Positions 37,597-46,024 of a stretch of DNA of 64,000 nucleotides are shown one piece after another. The position numbers and the translations under genes are program-made. The stretch is from an uncultured delta proteobacterium (GTDB lineage: Bacteria > Myxococcota_A > Polyangia > Polyangiales > Polyangiaceae), in assembly GCA_903892415.1 (NCBI GenBank), contig CAITIQ010000317.1, positions 1 through 64,000 of the forward strand. The letters are read 5' to 3'. Numbering within the stretch: position 1 is the first letter of the stretch; each line of letters begins with the position of its first letter. The notes under the pieces were generated by a model. The model was given only the letters and a program-made list of their open reading frames with translations, was not told the DNA's origin and did no database searches.

Positions 37597-39063
37597 CTAC
37601 GCGATTGTCTTCAGAAGACCGTGCCGATCCCCAGCCGCGCGCGGAATTGGGATGGGGTATTCACCGGAGAAGCACGCGTGACAAAAGCCGCGCAACGAAG
37701 CGGTTTCCGGCACGTCACTGGTGGGGCCACCGCGTCGCGCTTGTTCGTTGCGCTCTTCACCGCGAACAGCGTCGACCAGCGAAGGCAACGACAAGTAGCC
37801 CACGCTATCGGCGGCTAGGTAGTCGGCCAAGGCCGACTCATTGTGGGTGTTGGCGATCAGCTCCTGCCTGGTGGGCGTGGCAATGCCGTAAAAACAGGGC
37901 CATTTGGTGGGGGGACTGGCCACTCGGAAGTGGACTTCACGCGCACCTGCCTCGCGGATCATCTTAACGATCTTGCGGCTGGTGGTGCCCCTCACGATCG
38001 AGTCATCCACCACCACCACCCGGCGGCCCTCGAGCGCAGCGCGGTTGGGATGCAACTTCAGCCGCACCCCAAAATCTCGGATCGTCTCCTGCGGCTCGAT
38101 GAAGGTCCGGCCGACGTAGTGGCTGCGAATCAGCCCAACCTGGAACGGCACCCCCGAAGCCTCTGCGTAACCGATGGCTGACGGTACGCCCGAGTCAGGC
38201 ACCGGCACGACGATGGCCTCTTCTTCGCCGTCTGCGATGGGGTGCTCTTGCGCCAGCTTGCGGCCGAGCGCTTTGCGCACGTTGTAGACGCTGATGCCGT
38301 CCACCATCGCGTCCGGTCGCGCGAAGTAGACGTACTCGAACAGGCACATCGCTCGCGGTCGAGCCTCGAACGGGAAGGACGAGCGAATACCAGCGCTGTC
38401 GACGACGATCATCTCGCCTGGCGCCACATCGCGAACCAGCTCGGCGCCGATCAAATCGAAGCTCGTGGGCTCGCTGGCGATCACCGTCATCGTTCGATCG
38501 CCTTTGGTGAGCGTGCCCAAGACGAGCGGCCGATTGCCGACCGGATCGCGAACGGCGATCAGCTTCTTCTCGGTCAGCGCCACGAGCGAGTAAGCGCCCT
38601 CGACTTTGCGCAGGGCATCCACCAAGCGATCCTCAGCGGTGCTCTCGTGAGAGCGCGCGAAACAATGGACGATCGTCTCGGTGTCGGTGCCGCTTTGGAA
38701 GATCGACCCTTTGGCCTCGAGCTCGGTGCGGAGCGCCTCGTGGTTGGTCAGGTTGCCGTTGTGCGCGAGGGCGATTGAGCCGTGCGCGTAGTCAACGGCC
38801 AGCGGTTGGGCGTTGCGCAAGTGGGAAGAGCCAGCCGTCGAATAGCGTACGTGCCCGATGGCCGCCTCACCGCGCAGCTGCCTCAAGTCCTCCTGTTGGA
38901 AGCCGGCCTGCACCAAGCCCATCACGCGATGCGCGTACAGCCGTTCACCGTCGGTCGAAGCGATACCGGCCGACTCCTGCCCGCGATGCTGCAGCGCATG
39001 AAGGCCCAAATACGCAATGTTGGCCGCTTCAGAGTGGCCCCAAATTCCGAAGACGCCGCACAT
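37597..39063 (-). CDS. purF: Amidophosphoribosyltransferase
   Basis: First committed step of purine synthesis: PRPP plus glutamine to 5-phosphoribosylamine. Start ATG 39063 puts the nucleophile Cys directly after Met (MCGVFGIWG); the frame is open upstream but that part is not coding. Glutaminase residues are visible in [12 protein letters not shown] and [10 protein letters not shown]. The PRPP-binding site is [18 protein letters not shown], and the C-terminal part has the four-cysteine-type pattern ([20 protein letters not shown]) seen in Fe-S PurFs. Length is 488 residues. The upstream 75-bp gap contains a copy of the TCCGCCTTCGGCGGA palindrome. Confidence 0.96.
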   Translation of the reverse strand: MCGVFGIWGHSEAANIAYLGLHALQHRGQESAGIASTDGERLYAHRVMGLVQAGFQQEDLRQLRGEAAIGHVRYSTAGSSHLRNAQPLAVDYAHGSIALAHNGNLTNHEALRTELEAKGSIFQSGTDTETIVHCFARSHESTAEDRLVDALRKVEGAYSLVALTEKKLIAVRDPVGNRPLVLGTLTKGDRTMTVIASEPTSFDLIGAELVRDVAPGEMIVVDSAGIRSSFPFEARPRAMCLFEYVYFARPDAMVDGISVYNVRKALGRKLAQEHPIADGEEEAIVVPVPDSGVPSAIGYAEASGVPFQVGLIRSHYVGRTFIEPQETIRDFGVRLKLHPNRAALEGRRVVVVDDSIVRGTTSRKIVKMIREAGAREVHFRVASPPTKWPCFYGIATPTRQELIANTHNESALADYLAADSVGYLSLPSLVDAVRGEERNEQARRGGPTSDVPETASLRGFCHACFSGEYPIPIPRAAGDRHGLLKTIA

Positions 39064-39097
39064 GCGGCTCCTCTTAGCACGGAAGGCGGAATGACTC

Positions 39098-39112
39098 TCC
39101 GCCTTCGGCGGA
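39098..39112 (-). repeat. Short palindrome TCCGCC-TTC-GGCGGA, copy 2
   Basis: In the gap between the cyclic-nucleotide-binding gene and purF. AAGGCGGA at 39083-39090 is a further inverted match to TCCGCCTT at 39098-39105, so two alternative hairpins can form. The flanking AATGACTC also occurs in the element at 41800-41986. Confidence 0.7.
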
Positions 39113-39138
39113 ACGGAGGCGCGCAAGCCCGCTTTGCG

Positions 39139-39612
39139 CTACTCGAACTTGCCGGTGACCGAGAGAAAGGTGAGCTTGTCGTTCGTCTCACGCAGCCGCA
39201 CCGTCAGCATGCTCACGAAGCTCCACAGCACTTCGTAGGCCAGATCTTTGTGCAGAAACAGCAGGTCTTCAAAGGCGTCCCGCGGCAGCGATAACAGCTT
39301 GCAACGCTCATGGACGCGTGCGTCGGCCGAGCGCGGCGCTGCATCGATCAAGGCCATCTCGCCGAATACGGCGCCTGGCCCGAGCACGGCGAGCGCCTCT
39401 TCACCCATGCCCGGCACGTTGCGGCTGATCCGAATGCGACCCTCAAGAATCACGTAGAGCTTGTCGCCCAGTTGGCCGTGCTCGAAAATCAAGGTCCCGA
39501 GCGAGTGAGCCTCCTCCTTCGCGATTCGGCCGATCATTTCGAGCGCAGGACGCGTCAGTCCCGCAAAGAGGGCGATCTTACCCAGTCGTTCAACGCGTTC
39601 TGAAAGCTCCAC
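39139..39612 (-). CDS. Stand-alone cyclic nucleotide-binding domain protein
   Basis: 157 residues: one CRP-type cNMP-binding domain and a helical tail, with no DNA-binding helix-turn-helix. The phosphate-binding cassette is complete (FGEMALIDAAPRSADARV, with Glu and the ribose-phosphate Arg). The preceding barrel strands LIFEHGQLGDKLYVILEGRIRI are typical. It should bind cAMP or cGMP and pass the signal to another protein. It lies 57 bp downstream of the TonB-like gene on the same strand and upstream of purF. A link to the ExbB/ExbD system is suggested only by position. Confidence 0.85.
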   Translation of the reverse strand: MELSERVERLGKIALFAGLTRPALEMIGRIAKEEAHSLGTLIFEHGQLGDKLYVILEGRIRISRNVPGMGEEALAVLGPGAVFGEMALIDAAPRSADARVHERCKLLSLPRDAFEDLLFLHKDLAYEVLWSFVSMLTVRLRETNDKLTFLSVTGKFE

Positions 39613-39669
39613 GTCGTCAGAGCTTACGGCTTCGCCCAGGCTTGGCCAAGTTGGAGTGCGCGGCGCCGC

Positions 39670-40578
39670 TCAACGAGAGAAGCGTACGGTGATCGGCGGG
39701 GTGCTGGTGCGGGTGGGGTTCCCGTCGCGATCCAAGCCGGACTTGTACTTGCGGGCGAGCGCACAGCTGCGAGCGGCCCGGCCAAAGCCGTTGCCCGGGT
39801 CGGCGATCAGCTTCACGCCCTCGGCGCTGCCATTGGCGCCCACCGTAACGACCAGCTGCACCGTCGCGTTGTCTTTGCCCGCTGCATCCGCCTCGGGTGG
39901 GAAGGGGCAGTTCCACGACTTCGAGCCAACCAACGTGGCGGGTGCGCTGCGATCCACAGGAGGTGGACCCGGCGGCGGACCGGGAGGGGGATTGTTCACC
40001 GGCTTGGTGCCTTTTCCGCCCCCTTCACCTTGCCCAAAGCCTTTGCCCTTGCCCGTGCCGACCCCGTCCCCTTCACCGGAGCCGTGCTCGTACGCGCCGT
40101 CGGCAGTATGGTCGATCTCGCCGCCACCGCCTGCCGATTTGGTCTCGGCGTTGTCGTACGGGTCGGTGGGCTGGGTCGGCTGCTGAGTGGTTGCAGCGGG
40201 CCTCTGCACGTTGGCCACCGGCTGGGTCTTGGTCGGCTCGACCTCCTCCGCCTGCGGCTCCTCAACTTTGGCCTCGGGCTTCGGAGCCTCTTTCGCCTTT
40301 TCCTTCGCGTCGGAGGTGTCCACCTCGTACGTCGACCAGAAGTACTTGTCCATGCCCATGCGGCTGGTCTCGACCCAATCCTGCATGTCGAGCAGCGCCG
40401 TCAGTAGGCGGAAGATGAGGTAACCGTAGAGCAGCCCAGCGGCGCCTAGCCCCACCGTCCATCCAACGCGCACGTTGTCTCGACCAAAGTCGAGCACGGA
40501 CCCCAAGACCGGGTCGGTATAGCGGCCGTCTCCGGGGCTACGCGCGATGGCCACTGCTTGGACGCCGTTCATCAACAT
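39670..40578 (-). CDS. TonB-like energy-transducer protein
   Basis: 302 residues, ending an exbB-exbD-tonB-like operon. One TM segment lies at about residues 41-61 (AAGLLYGYLIFRLLTALL) after an unusually long 35-residue N-terminal part. A Pro/Glu/Lys-rich linker (about 90-145) and a Gly-rich stretch with PPPGPPPGPPP follow. The C-terminal 85 residues resemble the TonB/AgmX-type domain (ATVQLVVTVGANGSAEGVKL, then ARKYKSGLDRDGNPT). TonB proteins transmit proton-motive energy from ExbB/ExbD to outer-membrane partners. The C-terminal match is partial, so the exact receptor or motor partner is open. Confidence 0.75.
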   Translation of the reverse strand: MLMNGVQAVAIARSPGDGRYTDPVLGSVLDFGRDNVRVGWTVGLGAAGLLYGYLIFRLLTALLDMQDWVETSRMGMDKYFWSTYEVDTSDAKEKAKEAPKPEAKVEEPQAEEVEPTKTQPVANVQRPAATTQQPTQPTDPYDNAETKSAGGGGEIDHTADGAYEHGSGEGDGVGTGKGKGFGQGEGGGKGTKPVNNPPPGPPPGPPPVDRSAPATLVGSKSWNCPFPPEADAAGKDNATVQLVVTVGANGSAEGVKLIADPGNGFGRAARSCALARKYKSGLDRDGNPTRTSTPPITVRFSR

Positions 40579-40584
40579 GCTCCT

Positions 40585-41013
40585 TCAGTTTGAACCGGCT
40601 GGTGCTTCGACCTTGGGGGCTGTCCCAAAGGCGATCTTGGTTATGCCAGCGTCCTTGAGATAGTCCACCGCTTCCATCACGCGGCCGTGCGGAACAGCGG
40701 CCTCGGCGCGGATGGTGGCCCGCAGCTCGGGGTTATTCCGAAAGGCCTCTTGCGCCATGTCGCGGATGACTGCCGGGTTCTCGAGCTTTTGACCGTCCAC
40801 GATGGTCTCGCCGTTGGCCGCCAGATCCACACCGAACAGAACCTGTTGGTCTGCGCCCGACTTGGTCTTCGGCAGGTCCAAAGAGATCTGAAGGTTCGCG
40901 ATGATGCGCGCGGTGACCATCATGATGATCAGTAGCACCAAGCAAATGTCCACGAGGGGCGTGACGTTGATGCCGGAAATGACGCCTTCGTCGTCTTGGC
41001 TGGAGGCGGCCAT
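40585..41013 (-). CDS. exbD: ExbD/TolR-family biopolymer transport protein
   Basis: 142 residues. There is one N-terminal TM segment with the proton-carrying Asp in VTPLVDICLVLLIIMM, then a periplasmic domain. The start shares one base with the exbB stop (41013). With ExbB and the TonB-like protein 6 bp downstream it forms a proton-driven motor complex. A TolR role is possible, but TolA/TolB/Pal genes are absent and the third gene is TonB-like. Confidence 0.88.
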   Translation of the reverse strand: MAASSQDDEGVISGINVTPLVDICLVLLIIMMVTARIIANLQISLDLPKTKSGADQQVLFGVDLAANGETIVDGQKLENPAVIRDMAQEAFRNNPELRATIRAEAAVPHGRVMEAVDYLKDAGITKIAFGTAPKVEAPAGSN

Positions 41014-41780
41014 CAGCTCTCCTCCGCGTCCGGATCAGCCTTCTTCTCGCTCTTCTTGTTGGCGCGCTCCTTCTTCGGCTCTTCCTTCTTTGCAGCAGGC
41101 TTGGCCGGCTCGGCTTCAGCGGCGCCGAGCTCCGGGTTGCCGCGGAGGTGCACGAGCAGAAGTCCAGAGAGCGCTTCCGTGTTGGCCAACGTGGCCCGGG
41201 TCATGCGCTGGAACAAGTTGTTGGCGGCAACCGCCGGAATAGCTACCGCGATACCAACCGCGGTTGCCACGAGCGCCTCACCGATGCTGGCCATAACAGC
41301 CTGCGGAGCCATCTGCTGCGCAGCCGCGCCGACCTCGGCCGTTTGACGTCCGAGCGCGTCGAACGCCATAACGACGCCGATAACGGTTCCGAGCAGCCCG
41401 ATGAAGGGAGCGTTGTTACCGAGCGTGGAAAGGAAGGCCAGCCGGCGCTCGAGCTTCATCTTCTGGATGGCGATCGCACCTTCCATGGCGCTCTCGGAGG
41501 CCTCGACGCCGAACTGAGCGACCGAAAGACCGGCGCTCACGACGGCCGCCTCAGCGGAGGGCGACTGCGACATGCGCTTCTTGGCCGCTTCCAGCGACTC
41601 ACCAAGGGTGTTCTGCAAATCGCGCGACAGCTTGGCCAGGTCGTCCTTCACCGAGTTGAAGAACCAAGCTCGCTCGAGAATGATGGCCACGGAGGCAATC
41701 GAAAGGCCAATCAGGAGCCACATGACCCATTCGGCGCCCGTGCTCACCATTACGCGCTTAAGCCACTCAACCAAGTTCAT
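41013..41780 (-). CDS. exbB: ExbB/TolQ/MotA-family proton channel protein
   Basis: 255 residues, first gene of the operon. It has an N-terminal TM segment (WVMWLLIGLSIASVAIILERAWF) and two further TMs in the MotA/TolQ/ExbB domain, around NAPFIGLLGTVIGVVMAFDAL and EALVATAVGIAVAIPAVAANN, which line the proton path with ExbD. The Lys/Glu-rich C-terminal tail (PAAKKEEPKKERANKKSEKK) is longer than in E. coli ExbB. The upstream region contains the 13-bp inverted repeats described separately. Confidence 0.9.
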   Translation of the reverse strand: MNLVEWLKRVMVSTGAEWVMWLLIGLSIASVAIILERAWFFNSVKDDLAKLSRDLQNTLGESLEAAKKRMSQSPSAEAAVVSAGLSVAQFGVEASESAMEGAIAIQKMKLERRLAFLSTLGNNAPFIGLLGTVIGVVMAFDALGRQTAEVGAAAQQMAPQAVMASIGEALVATAVGIAVAIPAVAANNLFQRMTRATLANTEALSGLLLVHLRGNPELGAAEAEPAKPAAKKEEPKKERANKKSEKKADPDAEES

Positions 41781-41799
41781 CGGAGATCAATGCCTTTCG

Positions 41800-41986
41800 T
41801 GGAAATGACTCGCTGGGAGTCGCAGCATTCGTTCCACCCCAGGGTGGACACAGTGTCATTTAGCGCATCAACCTTCGGTTGAATGTCCGCCGAAGGCGGA
41901 TGCAGTAAACAGAATGACGGTGCCGTCTTCGACAAGAATCGGCCGAAGGCCCCGTTCAACGATCAACTTGGCACGAGTCATTTCCA
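41800..41986. repeat. Structured element: 13-bp inverted repeats around three hairpins
   Basis: TGGAAATGACTCG at 41800-41812 is repeated exactly in inverse orientation (CGAGTCATTTCCA) at 41974-41986. Between them are three hairpins in a row: TCCACCC/GGGTGGA (41833-41848), TCAACC-TTC-GGTTGA (41868-41882) and TCCGCC-GAA-GGCGGA (41886-41900). GTCATTT also appears at 41855-41861. A 13-bp inverted match within 260 bp is unlikely by chance. The element could be a MITE-like relic or a regulatory region of the exbB operon. Confidence 0.65.
41886..41900 (-). repeat. Short palindrome TCCGCC-GAA-GGCGGA, copy 3
   Basis: On the minus strand this reads TCCGCC-TTC-GGCGGA preceded by CTGCA, matching copy 1 (CTGCATCCGCCTTCGGCGGA). 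It lies inside the structured element upstream of exbB. Confidence 0.7.
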
Positions 41987-42040
41987 GGTTCTTCTTGCAA
42001 CTGAAGTTCAACAAAGTCGAGCCTGTTCTTTGTACAGACT

Positions 42041-43171
42041 TCACGATCCGCTTTCATCTTGTTCAGCCTCCGCCTCGACAGGCCCTTGTCCGCCTGGATC
42101 TGAGCTCTCGGCGGACACTTTGGGCGGAGCCGCGCGCGCGGGCTCAACCAGTTCACAAAGGCTGTCGAGGAAGGTGGTCGCGTAGGACCCCTTGCCAAGC
42201 ACGAATTCGACGATCAGGTCTTCGGCGTCGGCTCGCCAGCTCAGCTCCTCGACCAAGAGGCGAAGGCTCCTGCGCGTACCTTCACCGAGGTGCCGATGGC
42301 GCGACCAAGCGTCTTCCTCAATGCCGGACTTTGCCAGGATCGCAGCCTCCCATTCGGCCGGTTCGCCTTGCGGCTTGCGCATCGAAGCGCCAAACATCGG
42401 GCCGGTCGCGGCGATCCGCAGGTCTTCGGCCCGCTGGGCCGCGTCTTCGAGCTCCGGCCCCGCAAGCGGCACATCGAAAAGAGCGCCGTTCTCCTCCTTC
42501 TTTGCGACATCCCCGGGCAGGACTTTGCCCCACGTGCCGTTCGCGCAGCGCAAGTCCAACAGCTGGTTGAACAGCTCGCTTTGCAGCGCCGAGAACATGA
42601 AGCGCGCTCGTTTTTTGTCGCGCGGCGGCGCAACCTCCCCTTGAACGAAGCGAGCGGCGAAGGCTGCGTTGTCCCCGGCCCGGCCAAAGCGTTGTGTGCC
42701 GAAGGCGTTGGGTACTCCGCTTCGTGCGGCGGCCGCAAGCCCTGGGCCCAGCGCGCTTTCGAGGGTTGCGCCGCCAGCCTCGGGGTGGGGTCGAAGACGG
42801 ACCGCAAAGCGATTGCCGGTGAGGTGGCCGGCCTTCAACTTGTGGCCGTGCCGCGTCACCGAGTCGATGTGCAATCCTGGCTGCGCCAAGGCGCTTAGCA
42901 GCGCTTCCGGGTCCCCCTTGGGCATCAAAAAACTGGCGGTCTGCGACGAAACGGCGACGCGATCCTTTACCCCAGCGACCCCTGCGTCCCGTGGGTTGAC
43001 CCGCAGCGCCCGACAAATCGCGCGAACTGCGTCGTCGGTCGTGAGGTTCTCCTTGGTAAAGCGAACGAAGACGTGGTCCCCGGTGCCGGAGGCGGGATAG
43101 GCAGGAAGCTCGGTGACAACGAAGTCGGCGGCAGAGCTTTTGAAGAGGACGCGCAGTCTTTCCGAGGTCAC
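42041..43171 (-). CDS. truD: tRNA pseudouridine synthase D
   Basis: Makes pseudouridine-13 in tRNA-Glu and a few other tRNAs. GTG 43171 gives 376 residues and starts before the family's first strand (RLRVLFKSSAADFVVTELP); the frame is open 30 codons further upstream but looks non-coding. The catalytic Asp is in AGVKDRVAVSSQ, and the family block GVPNAFGTQRFGRAGDN is intact, as is the FMFSALQSELFNQLLDLR helix. An acidic C-terminal tail of about 30 residues is extra. It is a single gene, not obviously linked to its neighbours. Confidence 0.92.
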   Translation of the reverse strand: MTSERLRVLFKSSAADFVVTELPAYPASGTGDHVFVRFTKENLTTDDAVRAICRALRVNPRDAGVAGVKDRVAVSSQTASFLMPKGDPEALLSALAQPGLHIDSVTRHGHKLKAGHLTGNRFAVRLRPHPEAGGATLESALGPGLAAAARSGVPNAFGTQRFGRAGDNAAFAARFVQGEVAPPRDKKRARFMFSALQSELFNQLLDLRCANGTWGKVLPGDVAKKEENGALFDVPLAGPELEDAAQRAEDLRIAATGPMFGASMRKPQGEPAEWEAAILAKSGIEEDAWSRHRHLGEGTRRSLRLLVEELSWRADAEDLIVEFVLGKGSYATTFLDSLCELVEPARAAPPKVSAESSDPGGQGPVEAEAEQDESGS

Positions 43172-43298
43172 AAGCTGGTCTTTCGCACGTTGGAGCACGG
43201 TATAAGTTGTGCTTTTGTCGACGGCGAGACAAAAGGGAGGGCGCCGCTCCGGGTAGCCCACCCGGCGCTAGCCAGAACGGTCTTGAAGGGAGGGTCGG

Positions 43299-44294
43299 AT
43301 GTCCGGGATCAAAGGAGCAAGCCTCGCTATCGGTGGCGTTGCGCTGACGCTCGGCCTGCTCATGCCTGCTCCGCCCGCTGACTGGGACCCCGGGGACGGT
43401 TTGGCCTGGCCCGCAGCTGAGGCCGGCTCCTGTCCGAAGGGCATGGTCAGCGTCGCAGCCGGCTTCTGCATCGATCGTTATGAAGCCGCCACCGTGATCG
43501 TGGACGCGCCCCGGCGCGGCAAGCACCGGCCCAAGGTTCTGCGCTCTCACTCTCCCTACAAGGGTGTGACCGGGGAGCACGTGATGGCCGTCTCGGAGAA
43601 GGGCAAGGTCCCCCAGGCTCACATCAGCCGCGATGAAGCGGAGCTCGCTTGCGTCAACGCTGGCAAGCGGCTCTGCACCGACGATGAATGGATCGGCGTG
43701 TGCAAAGGAAAGAAGCCCACGCAATATCCCTACGGTAACGAGCGCGTCGACGGCGCTTGCAATGATCGTGGGGTCTCCGGCTTCAACCTGCTGTTTGGGC
43801 CGGGCAACAACACGCCACCTGAACCGAGCGCCTACAACGTCGAGAACATGAATGACCCGCGGCTTAATCAAGTCGAGGGCTCACTAGCCAAGAGCGGGGC
43901 CTTCCCCAAGTGCAAGACGGGCCTCAAGGTCTACGACATGGTCGGCAATCTGCACGAGTGGACTTCCGCCGTTGAGGGGACCTTTCGTGGCGGCTACTAC
44001 CTGGACACCTCGATCAACGGCGCCGGCTGCGACTATCGAACCACCGCGCACGATCGCAAGTACCACGACTATTCCACCGGCTTTCGCTGCTGCGCCGGCG
44101 GCGATGAGCAAGCCCGGGTTGAAAAGTTGTTCGTGAAGGTGCCCTCCAAAAAAGCCAAGGAGCAGCCCAACGATAAGCTCGCCAAGTCGGCCAAGCCGGC
44201 AGACAAGAGCGAACAGAAGAACGCAAAGACGGCAAAGACGAAGAAGGCCGGCGGCAAGAAAGCCAAGACGGCCAAGAAGAGCAGCAAGCCCTAA
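43299..44294 (+). CDS. Exported FGE/SUMF1-fold protein with Lys/Ala-rich tail
   Basis: 331 residues with an N-terminal hydrophobic signal (GASLAIGGVALTLGLLMPAP). The formylglycine-generating-enzyme (SUMF1) fold is shown by GMVSVAAGFCIDRYEAA, NAGKRLCTDDEW, YPYGNE, DMVGNLHEWTS, RGGYY and STGFRCC. Family members oxidise cysteine to formylglycine in sulfatases, modify other targets, or are non-catalytic. The copper-binding cysteine pair of true FGE cannot be assigned with certainty here. The last 60 residues are Lys/Ala-rich (AKTAKTKKAGGKKAKTAKK), like a histone-H1 tail, and could bind anionic polymers. It converges on the 5'-nucleotidase gene. Confidence 0.8.
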   Translation: MSGIKGASLAIGGVALTLGLLMPAPPADWDPGDGLAWPAAEAGSCPKGMVSVAAGFCIDRYEAATVIVDAPRRGKHRPKVLRSHSPYKGVTGEHVMAVSEKGKVPQAHISRDEAELACVNAGKRLCTDDEWIGVCKGKKPTQYPYGNERVDGACNDRGVSGFNLLFGPGNNTPPEPSAYNVENMNDPRLNQVEGSLAKSGAFPKCKTGLKVYDMVGNLHEWTSAVEGTFRGGYYLDTSINGAGCDYRTTAHDRKYHDYSTGFRCCAGGDEQARVEKLFVKVPSKKAKEQPNDKLAKSAKPADKSEQKNAKTAKTKKAGGKKAKTAKKSSKP

Positions 44295-44296
44295 AG

Positions 44297-45850
44297 CTAC
44301 TGCTCGTGCGGCATGCGGTCGCGACCACTGCGGAAGTGTTGCAGCGGCGAGTACGCGGCAAAATTAGAGACGCGGGAGGTGTAGATGCAGGCGTACTCCT
44401 CCACCTGATCGCCGAAGCTCGAGCGGTCATCGGCCTCCTTCATCAGCGAGCCCCAATAAGGGTGGAAGCAGGCGTCGATCACTTGCTCCAACTCACTGAC
44501 TTCCTGGTCGATGGTCCGCATCTGGCCACGCACGCGCTCGACGGTCCGTTTGACCCGCGTGCGCTCGATCTCGAGCGCTAAAGCCGCCTCACTCGTCGCC
44601 GTTTCGCCTGGCGGTGAGGGAGCTGTTGAATCCTCCGACTCGGAGCGGGGGAGGTGCTCGTCGATCTGGCGGGTAAGCTCTTTGAAGCGCACTTGGTAGA
44701 AGCGCAGCTGGTCCTCAAGTTCCTCGCGCCGGTTGTGAAGCTCGTGCACCCGGTCCATCTCGCTGCGACATTTCTCGGAGGCGAGAACCTCGACTGTCAT
44801 CTCCTGAATCACCATCGCCGAGCGCCAGGCGCTCTCACGTTTGGAACGCAAGATGTCCCCATAGATGTGGTCGCCCACGTACAGCACGCGATCTCCGGTG
44901 GTGCCGAGCGCACGTTCGAGATCCTGCAGGTTGCCGCCCTCGTGCACCGCGCCGCGCTCGAGAGGGAAGGTGGCTGGTCGCAGCTCGCCCTCGACGGTTC
45001 GCATCATCAGCGCTCGCGACTCTTGGAAAAAGGCAGGCTTGGCCGCCGCGACCACGATCACGTCGAAGAAGTGTCGAAAGCTCGGATACTCGGGCAGCGC
45101 GTCTCCGAGCAAGTAGGTCATCATCGCTTGGGTGAACGGCCAGCGACTGTTGGTGAGCAGAAAAAGCCGTTTCCCCGCAGAACGGAGCTTATGCAACGTC
45201 GGCGCGAGCAGCGGATCCCGTTCGACGAAACGCGGTAAGTCGGCCTCCACGGCGTCCAAGATCGTCCCATCGCGATGGGCTTCGTCGATCGACTCGCGGA
45301 TGTCGGTGAAGAGCGACACGTAGTCGACTGGATGGCCAAGCCCCTCGAAGAAGTCGATGATCTTGGCGTAGATGGCCGCTTCGGAGAGCGCGTAGAGCGT
45401 ATCCACCCAGTGGTAGCGCGAGTTCTGAGGGCGGATGCGCTTTGACTGGTAGAGCGCGCGCAGCTCATCGCGCTCCAACTTGCGCATACCGTGATAGCCC
45501 TTCTGCACGTGTTTGAAGCGGTCCATCTTGAGGATGTTGCCGAGCTTCTTGTCGATCAGCAGGCCGCGAATCGGGAAGTCGTAGGGATACTCGAGCTCGC
45601 AGATCTCCGGCGGATAGCCGCGTGCTACGAGCTTGCGCAGGGTGCACTCGACGCTGAGCCGATCCATCTCCTCCTGACGGTAGATCGCCAAGGTGTAGTC
45701 CATGTCGAAGCCGATCCAGTCGACCTGGGACAGCTTGAGGCTGCGGTTCGCAAAGATCCGCTTGGCCCGCGAAATTCGGGTGGGTTCGCCGGTCGCTGAC
45801 GTGTCCGGGAGCGGGAGGGTCAGCTGCTCGGCCGGGGAGCGAAGGAGCAC
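44297..45850 (-). CDS. HAD-family cytosolic 5'-nucleotidase (IMP/GMP-type)
   Basis: 517 residues of the 5_nucleotid (HAD-IG) family. The DxD nucleophile motif is GFDMDYTLAIY, HAD motif II is KRLFLLTNSRWPF and motif IV is VLYVGDHIYGDILRSK. The C-terminal part has a long coiled coil (REELEDQLRFYQVRFKELTRQI...) and the segment HPYWGSLMKEADDRSSFGDQVE, characteristic of the family. It hydrolyses purine nucleoside monophosphates; the specificity is assigned by family only. A Ser/Thr-rich insertion near residues 405-425 separates two helical segments. Confidence 0.88.
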   Translation of the reverse strand: MLLRSPAEQLTLPLPDTSATGEPTRISRAKRIFANRSLKLSQVDWIGFDMDYTLAIYRQEEMDRLSVECTLRKLVARGYPPEICELEYPYDFPIRGLLIDKKLGNILKMDRFKHVQKGYHGMRKLERDELRALYQSKRIRPQNSRYHWVDTLYALSEAAIYAKIIDFFEGLGHPVDYVSLFTDIRESIDEAHRDGTILDAVEADLPRFVERDPLLAPTLHKLRSAGKRLFLLTNSRWPFTQAMMTYLLGDALPEYPSFRHFFDVIVVAAAKPAFFQESRALMMRTVEGELRPATFPLERGAVHEGGNLQDLERALGTTGDRVLYVGDHIYGDILRSKRESAWRSAMVIQEMTVEVLASEKCRSEMDRVHELHNRREELEDQLRFYQVRFKELTRQIDEHLPRSESEDSTAPSPPGETATSEAALALEIERTRVKRTVERVRGQMRTIDQEVSELEQVIDACFHPYWGSLMKEADDRSSFGDQVEEYACIYTSRVSNFAAYSPLQHFRSGRDRMPHEQ

Positions 45851-46024
45851 AGGCTCAGCTTAGTCTGCCTGCATGGTTGGTGCGACAACCTTCGCGCAAC
45901 GACGGTTCAGCTCGCCCTCGATTCGCGATATAGAGCCGCGGTCATGGCCTTTTTGCACGCGCAAGTCGCCACAAGACGACCGACCTCCTTTTGGCTTCAC
46001 GCGCTCCGACGTCGCCGCGAGCGT

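Larger units (their letters stand above)
41781..42040. other. 260-bp intergenic region between truD and exbB
   Basis: Both flanking genes point to the minus strand, so this holds the end signals of truD and the promoter of the exbB operon. It contains no credible gene; a 60-codon minus frame here only runs through the hairpins. It does contain a 13-bp inverted repeat pair and three hairpins, listed as a repeat element. I do not see a clear -35/-10 pair. Confidence 0.7.

Noticed and set aside
42318-43871. 517-codon minus-strand open frame overlapping truD and the FGE gene
   Set aside because: It runs through truD in another frame and through the antisense of the FGE-fold gene, and its translation has no recognisable motif.
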